A stretch of DNA of 41,922 bases from Actinophytocola sp. (lineage in GTDB: Bacteria > Actinomycetota > Actinomycetes > Mycobacteriales > Pseudonocardiaceae), in the NCBI GenBank assembly GCA_009379975.1, contig WHSS01000016.1:1-41922 (forward strand), given 5' to 3'. The notes beneath the pieces were generated by a model. That model was not told the DNA's origin and did no database searches. It saw only the letters and a program-made list of their open reading frames with translations. Every line of letters starts with the position of its first letter. Positions within the stretch are counted from its first letter, which is position 1. Shown piece by piece: positions 25,324 to 34,556 of the stretch. The translations under genes and the position numbers were made by a program.

Positions 25324-25826
25324 TAAAACTCCTTGAAGTGTTCGAAGGGCTCCGAGCAGGCACGGCATCGGCGCAGCGCCTTGCACGCGGTCGCGGAGAA
25401 CCGGGAAATCTCATCGGTGTCCGGCGAGTCGCAGCGCGGGCACCGGACCCGGCGCACCGGCGGCCCCAGGGTGAGCGGGATCGGGCCTGCCGCCCGTTTC
25501 GGCGCCGACCCGGGCGGCGCGATGCCCGCCTCCGCGAGCTTGCGGCGGCCCGCATCGGTGATCCAGTCGGTGCTCCACGCCGGGTGCAGGACGGTCCGTA
25601 CGTCGACGTCGTGGTAGCCGGCCGCGTGAAGTTCGCGCACCAGGTCGTCGCGCATGGTGTCCATCGCGGGGCAGCCGGTATAGGTGGGCGTGATCGTCAC
25701 GACCACGGCGCCTTCGGACTCGGTGACCTCGCGCAGCACCCCGAGGTCGGCCAGCGTCAGCATCGGCAGCTCCGGGTCCGTCACCGTCTCGGCGACCGCC
25801 CGCGCGTCGAGCAGAATGCTCACCAT
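25323..25826 (-). CDS. paaD: Phenylacetyl-CoA epoxidase accessory protein PaaD (DUF59/MIP18 type)
   Basis: A 167-residue protein with the N-terminal MIP18/DUF59 fold (VTDPELPMLTLADLGVLREV, then TPTYTGCPAMD). A C-terminal zinc-ribbon has CPRCDS and CRACSEPF. PaaD is thought to help assemble the iron cofactors of the epoxidase rather than take part in catalysis. Its ATG lies 7 bp inside the paaC end, and its stop overlaps paaE. Confidence 0.93.
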   Translation of the reverse strand: MVSILLDARAVAETVTDPELPMLTLADLGVLREVTESEGAVVVTITPTYTGCPAMDTMRDDLVRELHAAGYHDVDVRTVLHPAWSTDWITDAGRRKLAEAGIAPPGSAPKRAAGPIPLTLGPPVRRVRCPRCDSPDTDEISRFSATACKALRRCRACSEPFEHFKEF

Positions 25827-26701
25827 GTCGCCTCCGGATGCGCTCGGGGAATGCTCTGCAACTCGGCGAGGATGAACCCCATCGCCTCGGTGTGCACGCC
25901 GTCGCGGCCACGCTTGCCGGCGACCCCACCGCGCGGAGCCACCTCGGGCAGCGTCAAGGTCGCCGCCGAGAGCACCTGCGCCAGTACGGCGTCGAACTCC
26001 TCACGCAGCCCGCCGGGGTCGACCGCCACGCCTGCCTCGACCAGCCGCGCTTCCACCGGGTGCAGCTCGAACAACTCGCCGACGAGCGGCCACACCGCGT
26101 CGAGCCCGGCCTGCATGCGCTGCCGCGAGTACTCCGTGCCGTCGCCGAGGCGCACCGCCCACTGCGCGGCGTAATCCCGGTGATAGGTGACCTCCTTGAC
26201 GCCCTTGGCCGCGATCGCCGCCAGTACCGGGTCGGCCGAGGTCGTCAGCCGCTGCAGCAGCGAGAGCCGCCACGTGACGGAAATCAGCAGCCGCGCGATC
26301 GAGTAAGCGAAGTCGCTGTTTTCGACCTCGACCAGCCGCACGTTGCGGAACTCGCGCTCATCCCGGAAGAAGGCGTGCGAGTCCTCATCCCGGTCGCTGC
26401 CATCGGCTTTGCCCGCGCGCGTCAGCAACAGCCGGGCCTGGCCGAGCAGGTCGAGCCCGATGTTGGCCAGCGCGACCTCGTCCTCCAGCTCCGGCGCGTT
26501 GGTGCACCACTCCTGCAGCCGGTGCGACATGATCAGCGCGTCGTCACCGAGCATCAAGCAGTACGCGGCCAGGTCGTCGCCGTCCACCCCGCGCGGCACC
26601 GAAGTGTCCACACCGGACAGTGGGTCCTCGAACCCGGTACCGAAGGCCCACCGAGCGTCGTTCTCCTCGGTGATCGCCTCATAAGCGTTATCGAAAGACA
26701 T
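25820..26701 (-). CDS. paaC: Phenylacetyl-CoA epoxidase structural subunit PaaC
   Basis: A 293-residue ferritin-like protein with DDALIMSHRLQEWC, ALANIGLDLLGQARLLL and the family block KGVKEVTYHRDYAAQWAVRLGDGTEYS. PaaC pairs with PaaA as the non-catalytic structural subunit. GTG 26704 and ATG 26701 are adjacent, and the ATG is preferred. It is 12 bp after paaB. Confidence 0.94.
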   Translation of the reverse strand: MSFDNAYEAITEENDARWAFGTGFEDPLSGVDTSVPRGVDGDDLAAYCLMLGDDALIMSHRLQEWCTNAPELEDEVALANIGLDLLGQARLLLTRAGKADGSDRDEDSHAFFRDEREFRNVRLVEVENSDFAYSIARLLISVTWRLSLLQRLTTSADPVLAAIAAKGVKEVTYHRDYAAQWAVRLGDGTEYSRQRMQAGLDAVWPLVGELFELHPVEARLVEAGVAVDPGGLREEFDAVLAQVLSAATLTLPEVAPRGGVAGKRGRDGVHTEAMGFILAELQSIPRAHPEATW

Positions 26702-26713
26702 CACTGCTCACGC

Positions 26714-27001
26714 TCACATGTGGGGGACGTCGTCGGGGATGTCGTAGAAGGTCGGGTGCCGGTACACCTTGTCGGCGGACGGCGCGAAGAACGGGTCCTT
26801 CTCGTCCGGGCTGGACGCCGTGATGTCGGCCGCCTTGACGACCCAGATGCTCACGCCTTCGTTGCGGCGGGTGTAGACGTCGCGCGCATTATGGACCGCC
26901 ATCGCGTCGTCCGCGGCGTGCAGCGATCCCACGTGCACGTGGTTCAGGCCTCGCTTGCTGCGCACGAACACCTCGTACAGCGGCCAGTCGTGGGTGCTCA
27001 T
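26714..27001 (-). CDS. paaB: Phenylacetyl-CoA epoxidase subunit PaaB
   Basis: A 95-residue protein starting [19 protein letters not shown], then [26 protein letters not shown] with a proline-rich end. This is the signature of PaaB, which bridges the PaaAC dimers and the reductase. The ATG overlaps the paaA stop by 4 bp. Confidence 0.95.
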   Translation of the reverse strand: MSTHDWPLYEVFVRSKRGLNHVHVGSLHAADDAMAVHNARDVYTRRNEGVSIWVVKAADITASSPDEKDPFFAPSADKVYRHPTFYDIPDDVPHM

Positions 27002-27951
27002 GCTGCCAACTCCTTGTCGCGTTGCTTGGCTGCGTGGGCCGCGGCGGCCTCCCGCACCCAAGCGCCCTCGTCGTGCGCTTGCTTGCGGTGCGCGATGCGC
27101 TCGGCGTTGCACGGCCCGTTGCCGCGCAGGATCTCCTTGAACTCCGCCCAGTCGATCTCGCCGAAGTCGTAGTGCCCGCGCCCGGGATTCCACTTCAGAT
27201 CCGGGTCCGGGAAGGTCACACCCAGCGCCTCGGCCTGCGGCACCGACATGTCGACAAAGCGCTGGCGCAGCTCGTCGTTGGTGTGCCGTTTGACCTTCCA
27301 CGCCATGGACTGCGCGGTGTTGGGCGAGTCGGCGTCCGGGGGCCCGAACATCATCAGCGACGGCCACCACCACCGGTTGGTCGCGTCCTGCACCATCTGC
27401 CGCTGCGCGTCGGTGCCCCGCATCATCATCGTCAGCAGCTCGAAACCCTGCCGCTGATGGAACGACTCTTCCTTGCAGATGCGGATCATGGCCCGCGCAT
27501 AGGGCCCGTAGGAACTGCGGCACAGCGGCACCTGGTTGCAGATCGCCGCGCCGTCGACCAGCCAGCCGACCACACCGACATCGGCGAAGCTCAGCGTCGG
27601 GTAGTTGAAGATCGACGAATACTTCTGCTTGCCGGCGATCAGCCGCTCGGTGAGGTCGGCGCGGTCGACACCCAGCGTCTCGGCCGCCGAGTACAGATAC
27701 AGCCCATGCCCGGCCTCGTCCTGCACCTTGGCGAGCAGGATCGCCTTGCGCCGCAACGATGGCGCGCGGGTGATCCAGTTGCCCTCCGGCTGCATGCCGA
27801 TGATCTCCGAGTGCGCGTGCTGCGCGATCTGCCGGATCATCGTCTTGCGGTAGCCATCGGGCATCCAGTCCCGCGGCTCGATCCGCTGGTCGTGTTCGAT
27901 GGTGTGCTCGAAGTGGTGTTCAAGGTCCACTTCGGACAGTTGTGCGGTCAT
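26998..27951 (-). CDS. paaA: Phenylacetyl-CoA epoxidase catalytic subunit PaaA
   Basis: A 317-residue diiron oxygenase subunit. The metal motifs VQDEAGHG (E79, H82) and [10 protein letters not shown] are intact. [21 protein letters not shown] and [18 protein letters not shown] are highly conserved in PaaA. It forms the 1,2-epoxide of phenylacetyl-CoA. ATG 27951 with GGGAGG upstream is preferred over GTG/ATG at 28011/28008, which overlap the paaZ stop and would add about 20 residues. Confidence 0.95.
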   Translation of the reverse strand: MTAQLSEVDLEHHFEHTIEHDQRIEPRDWMPDGYRKTMIRQIAQHAHSEIIGMQPEGNWITRAPSLRRKAILLAKVQDEAGHGLYLYSAAETLGVDRADLTERLIAGKQKYSSIFNYPTLSFADVGVVGWLVDGAAICNQVPLCRSSYGPYARAMIRICKEESFHQRQGFELLTMMMRGTDAQRQMVQDATNRWWWPSLMMFGPPDADSPNTAQSMAWKVKRHTNDELRQRFVDMSVPQAEALGVTFPDPDLKWNPGRGHYDFGEIDWAEFKEILRGNGPCNAERIAHRKQAHDEGAWVREAAAAHAAKQRDKELAA

Positions 27952-28007
27952 GGCTGCCGCCTCCCTTGCCTCACTCGCCGGCGGGCTGACAAAGCGCTCA
28001 TTGCCCA

Positions 28008-30071
28008 TCACCTCTGTTCCGGTGCCGGGTCGCGCTTCGAGACGAGCGTCAGCACGTCATATTTGGCCACCGAGTCGCCATCGGAGTTGGTCACGTCGGC
28101 GTCCCACCGGACCTCGCCGTAGTCGGCGTTCTCCCGCGGCGTGATCTGCTTGGCGGTGAGCGTGACGGTGAGCTCGTCACCCGCTTTGACCGGCGTCAGG
28201 AAGCGCAGGTTCTCCAGGCCGTAGTTGGCCAGCACCGGGCCCGGCTCCGGCGAGACGAACAGGCCTGCCGCGAACGAGACCACCAGGTAGCCGTGCGCGA
28301 CGATGCCGCCGAACAGCGGATTCGCCTTGGCGGCCGCCTCGTCGGTGTGGGCGTAGAACGTGTCACCGGTGAACTCGGCGAAATGCTCGATGTCGGCGAG
28401 CGTCACCTGGCGCGGCCCCGCGACGACCGAGTCGCCGATGCTCAGCTCGGCCAGCGACTTGCGGAACGGGTGCACGCCCTCAGACCGGGGTGCTCCGGCG
28501 ACCCAGCGGCCCGTCACCGCACTCAACACGGTCGGCGAGGCCTGCACCGCGGTGCGCTGCATGTGGTGCAGCACGCCACGGACACCGCCCAGCTCCTCGC
28601 CGCCACCGGCGCGACCCGGACCACCGTGCACCAGCGGAGGCAACGGCGAGCCGTGGCCGGTGGACTCCTTGGCGTTGTCGGCATCGAGCACCAGCAACCT
28701 GCCGTGCCAGGGGGCAACACCGAGCACGATCTCGCGGGCAAACGCGGCATCACCGGTCACGATCGACCCTACGAGGCTGCCCTCCCCCTTCGCGGCCAGC
28801 GCGATGACCTGCTCGGCCGAGGTATACGGCAGCAGGGTGGACACCGGCCCGAAGGCCTCGACCTGGTGCGGCTCGTCCCGGTCGGTGTCGTCCACCCGCA
28901 GCAGCACCGGGGACATAAAGGAGCCACGTGCCGTGTCGTTACTGTCGGCATCCACCACGTCGACCCGCTCCGGGTCGCCGAACACGACGGTCCCGACGTC
29001 CATCAGGGCCTTCAGCGAGCGTCGCACCTCTTCGCGCTGCTCGAGGCTGGCGAGCGCGCCCATCCGGACCTCGGAGTTGGCCGGGTTGCCGACGGTGACC
29101 TTGGCCAGCCGTTCACTCGCCGCCCGCGCCACGTCGTCGATCAGCTCGGAGGGCACGAACGCGCGACGGATCGCGGTGCACTTCTGCCCCGCCTTCACCG
29201 TCATCTCGGTGACCAGTTGCTTGACGTAGAGGTCGAACTCGGCGGTGCCAGGCTTGGCGTCGGGGCCGAGGATGGACAGGTTCAGCGAGTCGGCCTCGGC
29301 GTTGAACCGCACCGAGTTCCGCACGATGGCAGGGTGCGCACGCAGCTTCTGCGCCGTCGAAGCGGAGCCGGTGAACGAAACCACGTCCTGCGGCGTCACG
29401 TGGTCGAGCAGGTCACCGACGCTCCCGCACACCAGCTGCAGCGAGCCCTCGGGCAGCAGGCCGGACTCGACGATGAGCTCGACCAGCCGCGCCGTCAGGT
29501 ACGCCGTCTGGCTGGCGGGCTTGATCAAGCTCGGCACCCCGGCCAGGAACGCGGGCGCAAACTTCTCCAGCGGGCCCCACACCGGGAAGTTGAACGCGTT
29601 GATCTGGATCGCGACGCCGTGCAGTGAGGTGAGCACGTGCTGGCCGACGAAGCTGCCGCCCTTGCTCAACTGCTCGACGTCGCCCTCGACATAGACGGTG
29701 TCGTTGGGCAGTTCGCGCTTGCCCTTGCTCGAGTAGCCGAACAGCGTCCCGATGCCGCCGTCGATGTCGAACTTCGAGTCGCCCAGGGTGGCGCCGGTTC
29801 GCGCAGACAGCGCGTACAGCTCGTCGCGGTGCTCGCGCAGCTGCGAGGCGAGCGCCTTGAGTAGCGCCGAGCGTTGATGGAAGGTCAACGACCGGAGGGC
29901 GGGCCCGCCGACGGTGCGGCCATAGTCGAGCACGGCGGCCATGTCGATACCCGAGGAGGAAACGCGCGCGACCTCCTCACCTGTCACCGCGTCGTGCACC
30001 GGCACGCCGACAGTGTCTTTGCCGGCCGGGGTGTGCCAGCCGCCGGACACGTAGCTGCGCAGCAGAGCCAT
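28008..30071 (-). CDS. paaZ: Oxepin-CoA hydrolase / semialdehyde dehydrogenase PaaZ
   Basis: A 687-residue fusion (E. coli PaaZ is 681). The N-terminal aldehyde dehydrogenase domain has the nucleophile Cys298 in AGQKC (Cys295 in E. coli) and the general base region NAEADSLN. From about residue 540 a MaoC-type hot-dog hydratase follows, with [11 protein letters not shown] supplying the catalytic Asp and His. It opens the oxepin-CoA ring and oxidises the resulting semialdehyde. It is first gene of paaZABCDE and divergent from paaG across a PaaR-type site. Its dehydrogenase might also serve the box pathway, since no boxD is present (inference). Confidence 0.95.
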   Translation of the reverse strand: MALLRSYVSGGWHTPAGKDTVGVPVHDAVTGEEVARVSSSGIDMAAVLDYGRTVGGPALRSLTFHQRSALLKALASQLREHRDELYALSARTGATLGDSKFDIDGGIGTLFGYSSKGKRELPNDTVYVEGDVEQLSKGGSFVGQHVLTSLHGVAIQINAFNFPVWGPLEKFAPAFLAGVPSLIKPASQTAYLTARLVELIVESGLLPEGSLQLVCGSVGDLLDHVTPQDVVSFTGSASTAQKLRAHPAIVRNSVRFNAEADSLNLSILGPDAKPGTAEFDLYVKQLVTEMTVKAGQKCTAIRRAFVPSELIDDVARAASERLAKVTVGNPANSEVRMGALASLEQREEVRRSLKALMDVGTVVFGDPERVDVVDADSNDTARGSFMSPVLLRVDDTDRDEPHQVEAFGPVSTLLPYTSAEQVIALAAKGEGSLVGSIVTGDAAFAREIVLGVAPWHGRLLVLDADNAKESTGHGSPLPPLVHGGPGRAGGGEELGGVRGVLHHMQRTAVQASPTVLSAVTGRWVAGAPRSEGVHPFRKSLAELSIGDSVVAGPRQVTLADIEHFAEFTGDTFYAHTDEAAAKANPLFGGIVAHGYLVVSFAAGLFVSPEPGPVLANYGLENLRFLTPVKAGDELTVTLTAKQITPRENADYGEVRWDADVTNSDGDSVAKYDVLTLVSKRDPAPEQR

Positions 30072-30104
30072 CGCCTGAGACCTCTCGTTCACCTGGATCG
30101 AATT

Positions 30105-30126
30105 ACCTACCGTACGTTCAGTATTT
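30105..30126. promoter_or_regulatory. PaaR operator candidate 1, paaZ-paaG intergenic region
   Basis: The core TACCGTACGTTCAGTA at 30108-30123 fits the Corynebacterium glutamicum PaaR consensus ACTNACCGNNCGNNCGGTNAGT at 12 of 16 fixed bases. It lies between the divergent paaZ and paaG starts and could control both. PaaR is encoded at 33881. Confidence 0.6.
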
Positions 30127-30143
30127 GATGGTAGCGTGCCCGC

Positions 30144-30947
30144 ATGGTTGAGGAAAGTGATACCCGCAAAGTTCTCGTCACTCGTGACAACTCCGTGGCC
30201 ACCGTCACGCTGAATCGGCCGGATCGGCACAACGGGCTGACCGCCGAGATGAAGGACCAACTCGTCGAGGCGCTGGCCGATGTCGCCGATGACACTTCGG
30301 TCCGCGCGGTGGTGCTGACCGGCGCCGGGAAGGCGTTCTGCGTCGGGCAGGATCTCGCCGAGCACGCCGAAGCGCTGAACGCCGATGCCGGCACCGCCTT
30401 CGACACCATCGCGGCGCACTACAACCCGATCGTCACCGCGCTCGCGACCATGCCGAAGCCGGTGATCGCGGCCATCAACGGCGCTTGTGTCGGCGCTGGT
30501 CTCGGTTTCGCGCTCGCCTGCGATCTGCGCATGGCCTCGGCAGGTGTGAAGTTCGGCACCGCGTTCACCGCGATCGGGCTGACCTGCGACTCGGGGCTTT
30601 CGGCCAGCCTGGTGCGGGCGGTGGGCGCGGCCCGGGCCGGCGAGCTGGTCCTGCTCGGCGAGACGTTCACCGCGGCGCAGGCGCTCGAATGGGGACTCGT
30701 CGGCCGGGTCGTCGAGCCCGAGGAGTTGGCGGCCATGGCAGGCGAACTCGCCGCGAAGCTGGCGGCCGGCCCCACCGCGGCCTACGCGGAGGCCAAGCAG
30801 GCACTTGCCCGCGCGCACCAGCCGCCGCTCGACGACGTGCTGCGGGCCGAAGGCGCCGCCCAGGCACGCCTCGGCCTCACCCACGATCACCGATCCGCGG
30901 TCGACGCCTTCCTCGCCAAGCAGCAGCCGCAGTTCACCGGGGAGTAG
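30144..30947 (+). CDS. paaG: Enoyl-CoA hydratase/isomerase, probable 1,2-epoxyphenylacetyl-CoA isomerase PaaG
   Basis: A 267-residue crotonase. Oxyanion-hole blocks are GKAFCVGQDLAEH and AAINGACVGAGLGFALACDL, and ...FTAIGLTCDSGLSASLVRAVG resembles the PaaG active-site loop with its Asp. PaaG converts the phenylacetyl-CoA epoxide to oxepin-CoA; PaaF, a hydratase of the same fold, is the alternative. A -10-like TAGCGT at 30132-30137 lies 7 nt before the ATG and no SD is seen, so the transcript may be leaderless. It converges on paaH with 8 bp between stops. Confidence 0.87.
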   Translation: MVEESDTRKVLVTRDNSVATVTLNRPDRHNGLTAEMKDQLVEALADVADDTSVRAVVLTGAGKAFCVGQDLAEHAEALNADAGTAFDTIAAHYNPIVTALATMPKPVIAAINGACVGAGLGFALACDLRMASAGVKFGTAFTAIGLTCDSGLSASLVRAVGAARAGELVLLGETFTAAQALEWGLVGRVVEPEELAAMAGELAAKLAAGPTAAYAEAKQALARAHQPPLDDVLRAEGAAQARLGLTHDHRSAVDAFLAKQQPQFTGE

Positions 30948-30955
30948 CCGCGCCT

Positions 30956-31864
30956 TTACTTCCAGGGGTAGAAGCCCTGGCCGGTCTTACGACCCAGTTC
31001 GCCCGCCGCGACCTTGTCCCGCAGGAGTTGCGGCGGCGCGAACCGATCGCCGAGTGTGCGCTGCAGGTACTCGGCGATCGCCAGCCGCACGTCGAGCCCG
31101 ACCAGATCGGTGGACCGCAGCGGGCCCATCGGGTGCCGGTAGCCGAGCTCCATCGCGGCGTCGATGGCCTGCGCGTCCGCGACGCCCTCCTCGAGCATCC
31201 GGATCGCCTCGAGACCGAGCATCACGCCGAGCCTGCTGGTCGCGAAGCCCGGCGAATCCCGCACCACGACGTCGGTCTTGCCCAGCGCGCGCACCCACGC
31301 CGAGACCGTGCCGTCCAGCTCCGGCGCGGTCTGGGGCCCGACGACGACCTCGACGAGCGACGAGGCGGGCACTGGGTTGAAGAAGTGCATGCCGAGCAGC
31401 CGGGAAGGGACCCGCAGCGAAGCGGCGAGCTCACCGATGGAGAGCGAGCTGGTGTTGCTGGCCAGCACGGTAGCTTCGCCGACGACGCGCTCGGCGGCAG
31501 CGAGGACGGCCACCTTCAGGTCGAGCCGCTCCGGCACGGCCTCCACCACCAGGTCCGCCGCGGCGGGCAACTCGGCGACGTCGGTCACGAACCGGATCCG
31601 GGCGAGCACGGCATCGGGCTCCTCATCGAGCTTGCCCTTCTCCTGGGCGCGCCGCAGCCCGGTCAGCACGCGCTCGCTCGCGGCGGCCGCGGCCTCGGCG
31701 TTGCTTTCCGTCACCACGACCTCGGCACCGATTGCCGCGAACACCTGTGCGATACCGGCACCCATCCGGCCCCCGCCGATCACGCCGACGGTCCCGGGAC
31801 CCGCTGCGTCTCGGGTACCTTCGGATGGTTGCTGCGTGTGCGGCGTGGCGTTCTCGGCGGGCAT
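30956..31864 (-). CDS. paaH: 3-hydroxyacyl-CoA dehydrogenase PaaH
   Basis: A 302-residue enzyme with the NAD motif VGVIGGGRMGAGIAQVFA, ASNTSSLSI, GMHFFNPVPASSLVEVV (catalytic His) and DSPGFATSRL. It ends GRKTGQGFYPW, as single-domain HADs do. It oxidises 3-hydroxyadipyl-CoA to 3-oxoadipyl-CoA, the shared step of the phenylacetate and box routes. ATG 31864 follows AGGAGA, and 14 upstream in-frame codons are excluded for lack of an SD. The thiolase that should follow is not in the window. Confidence 0.92.
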   Translation of the reverse strand: MPAENATPHTQQPSEGTRDAAGPGTVGVIGGGRMGAGIAQVFAAIGAEVVVTESNAEAAAAASERVLTGLRRAQEKGKLDEEPDAVLARIRFVTDVAELPAAADLVVEAVPERLDLKVAVLAAAERVVGEATVLASNTSSLSIGELAASLRVPSRLLGMHFFNPVPASSLVEVVVGPQTAPELDGTVSAWVRALGKTDVVVRDSPGFATSRLGVMLGLEAIRMLEEGVADAQAIDAAMELGYRHPMGPLRSTDLVGLDVRLAIAEYLQRTLGDRFAPPQLLRDKVAAGELGRKTGQGFYPWK

Positions 31865-31907
31865 TCTCGCTCTCCTCTTGACAGGTGGCGGGTCCGGCAC
31901 CCACATT

Positions 31908-31929
31908 AATAACCGTCCATTCGGTCAGT
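31908..31929. promoter_or_regulatory. PaaR operator candidate 2, paaH-paaI intergenic region
   Basis: The core ACCGTCCATTCGGT (31912-31925) with AGT downstream matches the PaaR consensus ACTNACCGNNCGNNCGGTNAGT at 14 of 16 fixed bases. It is centred between the divergent paaH and paaI starts and is the better of the two sites. Confidence 0.65.
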
Positions 31930-31947
31930 TAGCAAGGGGTGACGTCA

Positions 31948-32370
31948 ATGTCACAGCGGTCGCCAGTATCTCCCACGGCAGCGCACGACATGCTCGCCGC
32001 GGATACCGCCTCCACCGCGCTCGGCATCGAACTGACCGAGGTCGGCCCGGGTTCCGCCACGGTGCGGATGCGGGTTTCGGAGGTCATGGTCAACAGGCAC
32101 GACCTCGCCCACGGCGGGTATCTGTTCCTGCTGGCCGACACGGCGTTCGCCTGCGCGTGCAACAGCTACGGGCCGGTGACCGTTGCCGCCGGCGCCGATA
32201 TCTCCTTCGTCGCCTCCGCCTATCTCGGCGACGAGCTCATCGCGACCGCCACCGAGCGCACCCGCTACGGGCGGAGCGGTATCTACGACGTGACGGTTCA
32301 TCGCGATGACACGGTGATCGCCGAGTTCCGTGGCCGCAGCCGCACCATCCAACGCGACAAGGAAGCGTAG
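31948..32370 (+). CDS. paaI: Hydroxyphenylacetyl-CoA thioesterase PaaI
   Basis: A 140-residue hot-dog thioesterase. The motif [17 protein letters not shown] with the catalytic acid, and [21 protein letters not shown], are typical of PaaI. PaaI releases CoA from dead-end ring-hydroxylated phenylacetyl-CoA or epoxide-derived adducts. ATG 31948 follows AAGGGG by 9 nt and is preferred to GTG 31939. Its TAG overlaps the GTG start of paaK. Confidence 0.9.
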   Translation: MSQRSPVSPTAAHDMLAADTASTALGIELTEVGPGSATVRMRVSEVMVNRHDLAHGGYLFLLADTAFACACNSYGPVTVAAGADISFVASAYLGDELIATATERTRYGRSGIYDVTVHRDDTVIAEFRGRSRTIQRDKEA

Positions 32371-33697
32371 TGAGCAGTACCGAAACCAGGCGGGTCGGAT
32401 CCGCGCCCGAAGCAGCCGAACTCGACGCCGCCGAACGGCTCAGCATCGACGAACTGCGCGCCCTGCAGCTCGACCGCCTCCGGTGGACGCTGCGTCACGC
32501 GTATCAGAACGTCGGGTTCTACCGGCGGAAGTTCGACGAAGCCGGGGTGCATCCCGATGACTGTAAGAGCCTGGCCGACCTGGCGAAGTTCCCGTTCACC
32601 ACGAAGCAGGACCTGCGCGAGAACTACCCGTTCGGCATGTTCGCGGTGCCGCGGCAGGAGGTCAGCCGGATCCACGCCTCGAGCGGCACGACCGGCAAGC
32701 CCACCGTGGTCGGCTACACCGCCGCCGACATCGACACCTGGGCCGGTGTGGTGGCGCGCTCGATCCGCGCCGCGGGGGCAGGCCGGGCCAGACCGTGCAC
32801 GTCTCATACGGCTATGGCCTGTTCACCGGTGGCCTCGGCGCTCACTACGGTGCCGAGAAGCTCGGCTGCACCGTCGTTCCCGCCTCCGGCGGCATGACGG
32901 CCAGGCAGGTGCAGCTCATCACCGACTTCCGGCCCGAGATCATCATGATCACGCCGTCGTACCTGCTCACCCTGCTCGACGAGTTCGAACGCCAGGGCAT
33001 CGACCCGCGCAGCACGTCTCTGCGGGTCGGCATCTTCGGCGCCGAACCGTGGACCGAGCAGATGCGCACCGAGATCGAGCAGCGGATGGACATCGACGTG
33101 GTCGACATCTACGGCCTGTCCGAGGTCATCGGGCCCGGGGTGTCCCAGGGATGCGTGGAGACCAAAGACGGCCTGCACATCTGGGAGGACCACTTCTACC
33201 CCGAGGTGATCGATCCGATCGAGGAAAACGTGCTGGCCGACGGCGAGCACGGCGAGTTGCTGTTCACCTCGCTGACCAAAGAGGCGATGCCGATCATCCG
33301 CTACCGCACCAGGGACCTGACCCGGTTGCTGCCCGGCACGGCTCGCCGTTCGATGCGCCGGATGGAGAAGGTCACCGGCCGCTCCGACGACATGATCATC
33401 CTGCGTGGCGTCAACGTCTTCCCCACCCAGATCGAGGAGATCGTGCTGCGCATCGCCGATCTGGCCCCGCACTTCCAGATCGTGCTGACCAAGCGGGACC
33501 GCATGGATCACCTGACGGTGCGCGTCGAAGCCAGCCCGGCGGCCGACGCGCCGAGCCGTGACGTCGCGGCGACCGCGCTGGCGGCGGGCATCAAGGACGG
33601 GGTCGGTGTCACAGTCGGCGTCGACGTGGTCGACCCCGACACCCTGGAGCGCTCGATGGGCAAGATGCGCCGCGTCATCGATGAGCGCGGACGCTAG
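32370..33697 (+). pseudogene. paaK: Phenylacetate-CoA ligase PaaK, single-base frameshift
   Basis: Two frames together give a normal PaaK of about 442 residues. The first (from GTG 32370) holds [16 protein letters not shown], the AMP-binding loop, and stays sensible to RSIRAAGA. The second resumes as [16 protein letters not shown] and runs to the stop at 33697, including IYGLSEVIGPG and RSDDMIILRGVNVFP. One base is missing near the GGGGG at 32774-32778. The protein is otherwise fully conserved, so a homopolymer sequencing error is as likely as a true mutation. If real, the strain could not activate phenylacetate with this enzyme. It is coupled to paaI by a TAGTG overlap. Confidence 0.85.
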
Positions 33698-33742
33698 CTC
33701 GATGAAGGGCGGCAACGCGGGCGGTCAGCCGGGCTCCCTGGA

Positions 33743-33845
33743 GGGCTATTCATAAGTCGGTCGGCGGGGCCGCCCGGAGGGTAGCTCGCGACGGCCGACT
33801 CCAGGTGAGGGCCGATACTCAGGCGAGACACCAGATGAATAGCCC
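33743..33845. repeat. 103-bp segment bounded by 11-bp perfect inverted repeats
   Basis: GGGCTATTCAT at 33743-33753 and ATGAATAGCCC at 33835-33845 are exact reverse complements. CCGACTT also follows the right arm, while AAGTCGG follows the left arm. The segment fills most of the paaK-paaR gap. It may be distant operator halves for PaaR autoregulation or the ends of a small MITE-like element. No target-site duplication is visible. Confidence 0.5.
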
Positions 33846-33880
33846 GACTTTTGAATAAGACACCTGAGAGACTCAACGCC

Positions 33881-34519
33881 ATGACGACGACGGGAGACGC
33901 GAAGCCGGGCCTCTCTCGCGCCTCGGGGAACCGGCGGCGCGGGCGGCCGGGCTACGACTTGGAGTCACTGCTGCAGGTGGCCGCGAAGCTGTTCTACGAG
34001 CGCGGCTACGACGGCACCAGCATGGAGGAACTCAGCCGCAGGCTGGGGATCACCAAGTCGGCGATCTATCACCACGTCGCCAGCAAGGAAGAGCTGCTGC
34101 GCATGTCGGTCGACCGCGCGCTCGACGGGCTCTTCGCCGTCGCCGCTGAGGTCGAGGCGTTGCCGGGGCGGGCGATCGACAAGCTCGAGCACCTGGTCCG
34201 GGGCAGTGTGCGGGTGCTCTCCGAGCAACTCCCCTTCGTCACGCTGCTACTCCGCGTCCGAGGCAACACCAAGGTCGAGCGGACCGCGGTCGCCCGGCGA
34301 CGCCAGTTCGACCGGATCGTCGCCGACCTGGTGGCGCAGGCCGAGGCCGAAGGCGACATCCGCCCCGACGTCGACCCGGCCACCACCGCGAGGCTGCTCT
34401 TCGGCATGGTCAACTCGCTGATCGAGTGGTACCAGCCCCGCCGTGGCTCCGACAGCACCGCGCTGGCCGACGCGGTCGCCAAGGTCGCCTTCGACGGCAT
34501 CCGGGTGCCGCGGGCCTGA
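33881..34519 (+). CDS. paaR: TetR-family regulator PaaR
   Basis: A 212-residue TetR protein beginning with a basic arm (NRRRGRPGYDLESLLQ), then AAKLFYERGYDGTSMEELSRRLGITKSAIYHHVASKEELL as the DNA-binding domain. The ligand domain includes LPFVTLLLRVRGNTKVERTAV, characteristic of PaaR of actinobacteria and Thermus, which is released by phenylacetyl-CoA. Two sites matching the corynebacterial PaaR consensus lie in the paa region. A TTG 30 bp upstream is an alternative start. Confidence 0.87.
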   Translation: MTTTGDAKPGLSRASGNRRRGRPGYDLESLLQVAAKLFYERGYDGTSMEELSRRLGITKSAIYHHVASKEELLRMSVDRALDGLFAVAAEVEALPGRAIDKLEHLVRGSVRVLSEQLPFVTLLLRVRGNTKVERTAVARRRQFDRIVADLVAQAEAEGDIRPDVDPATTARLLFGMVNSLIEWYQPRRGSDSTALADAVAKVAFDGIRVPRA

Positions 34520-34556
34520 AGTGCGGACACGTGGGACTGGGGCGCGGACACGCCGG

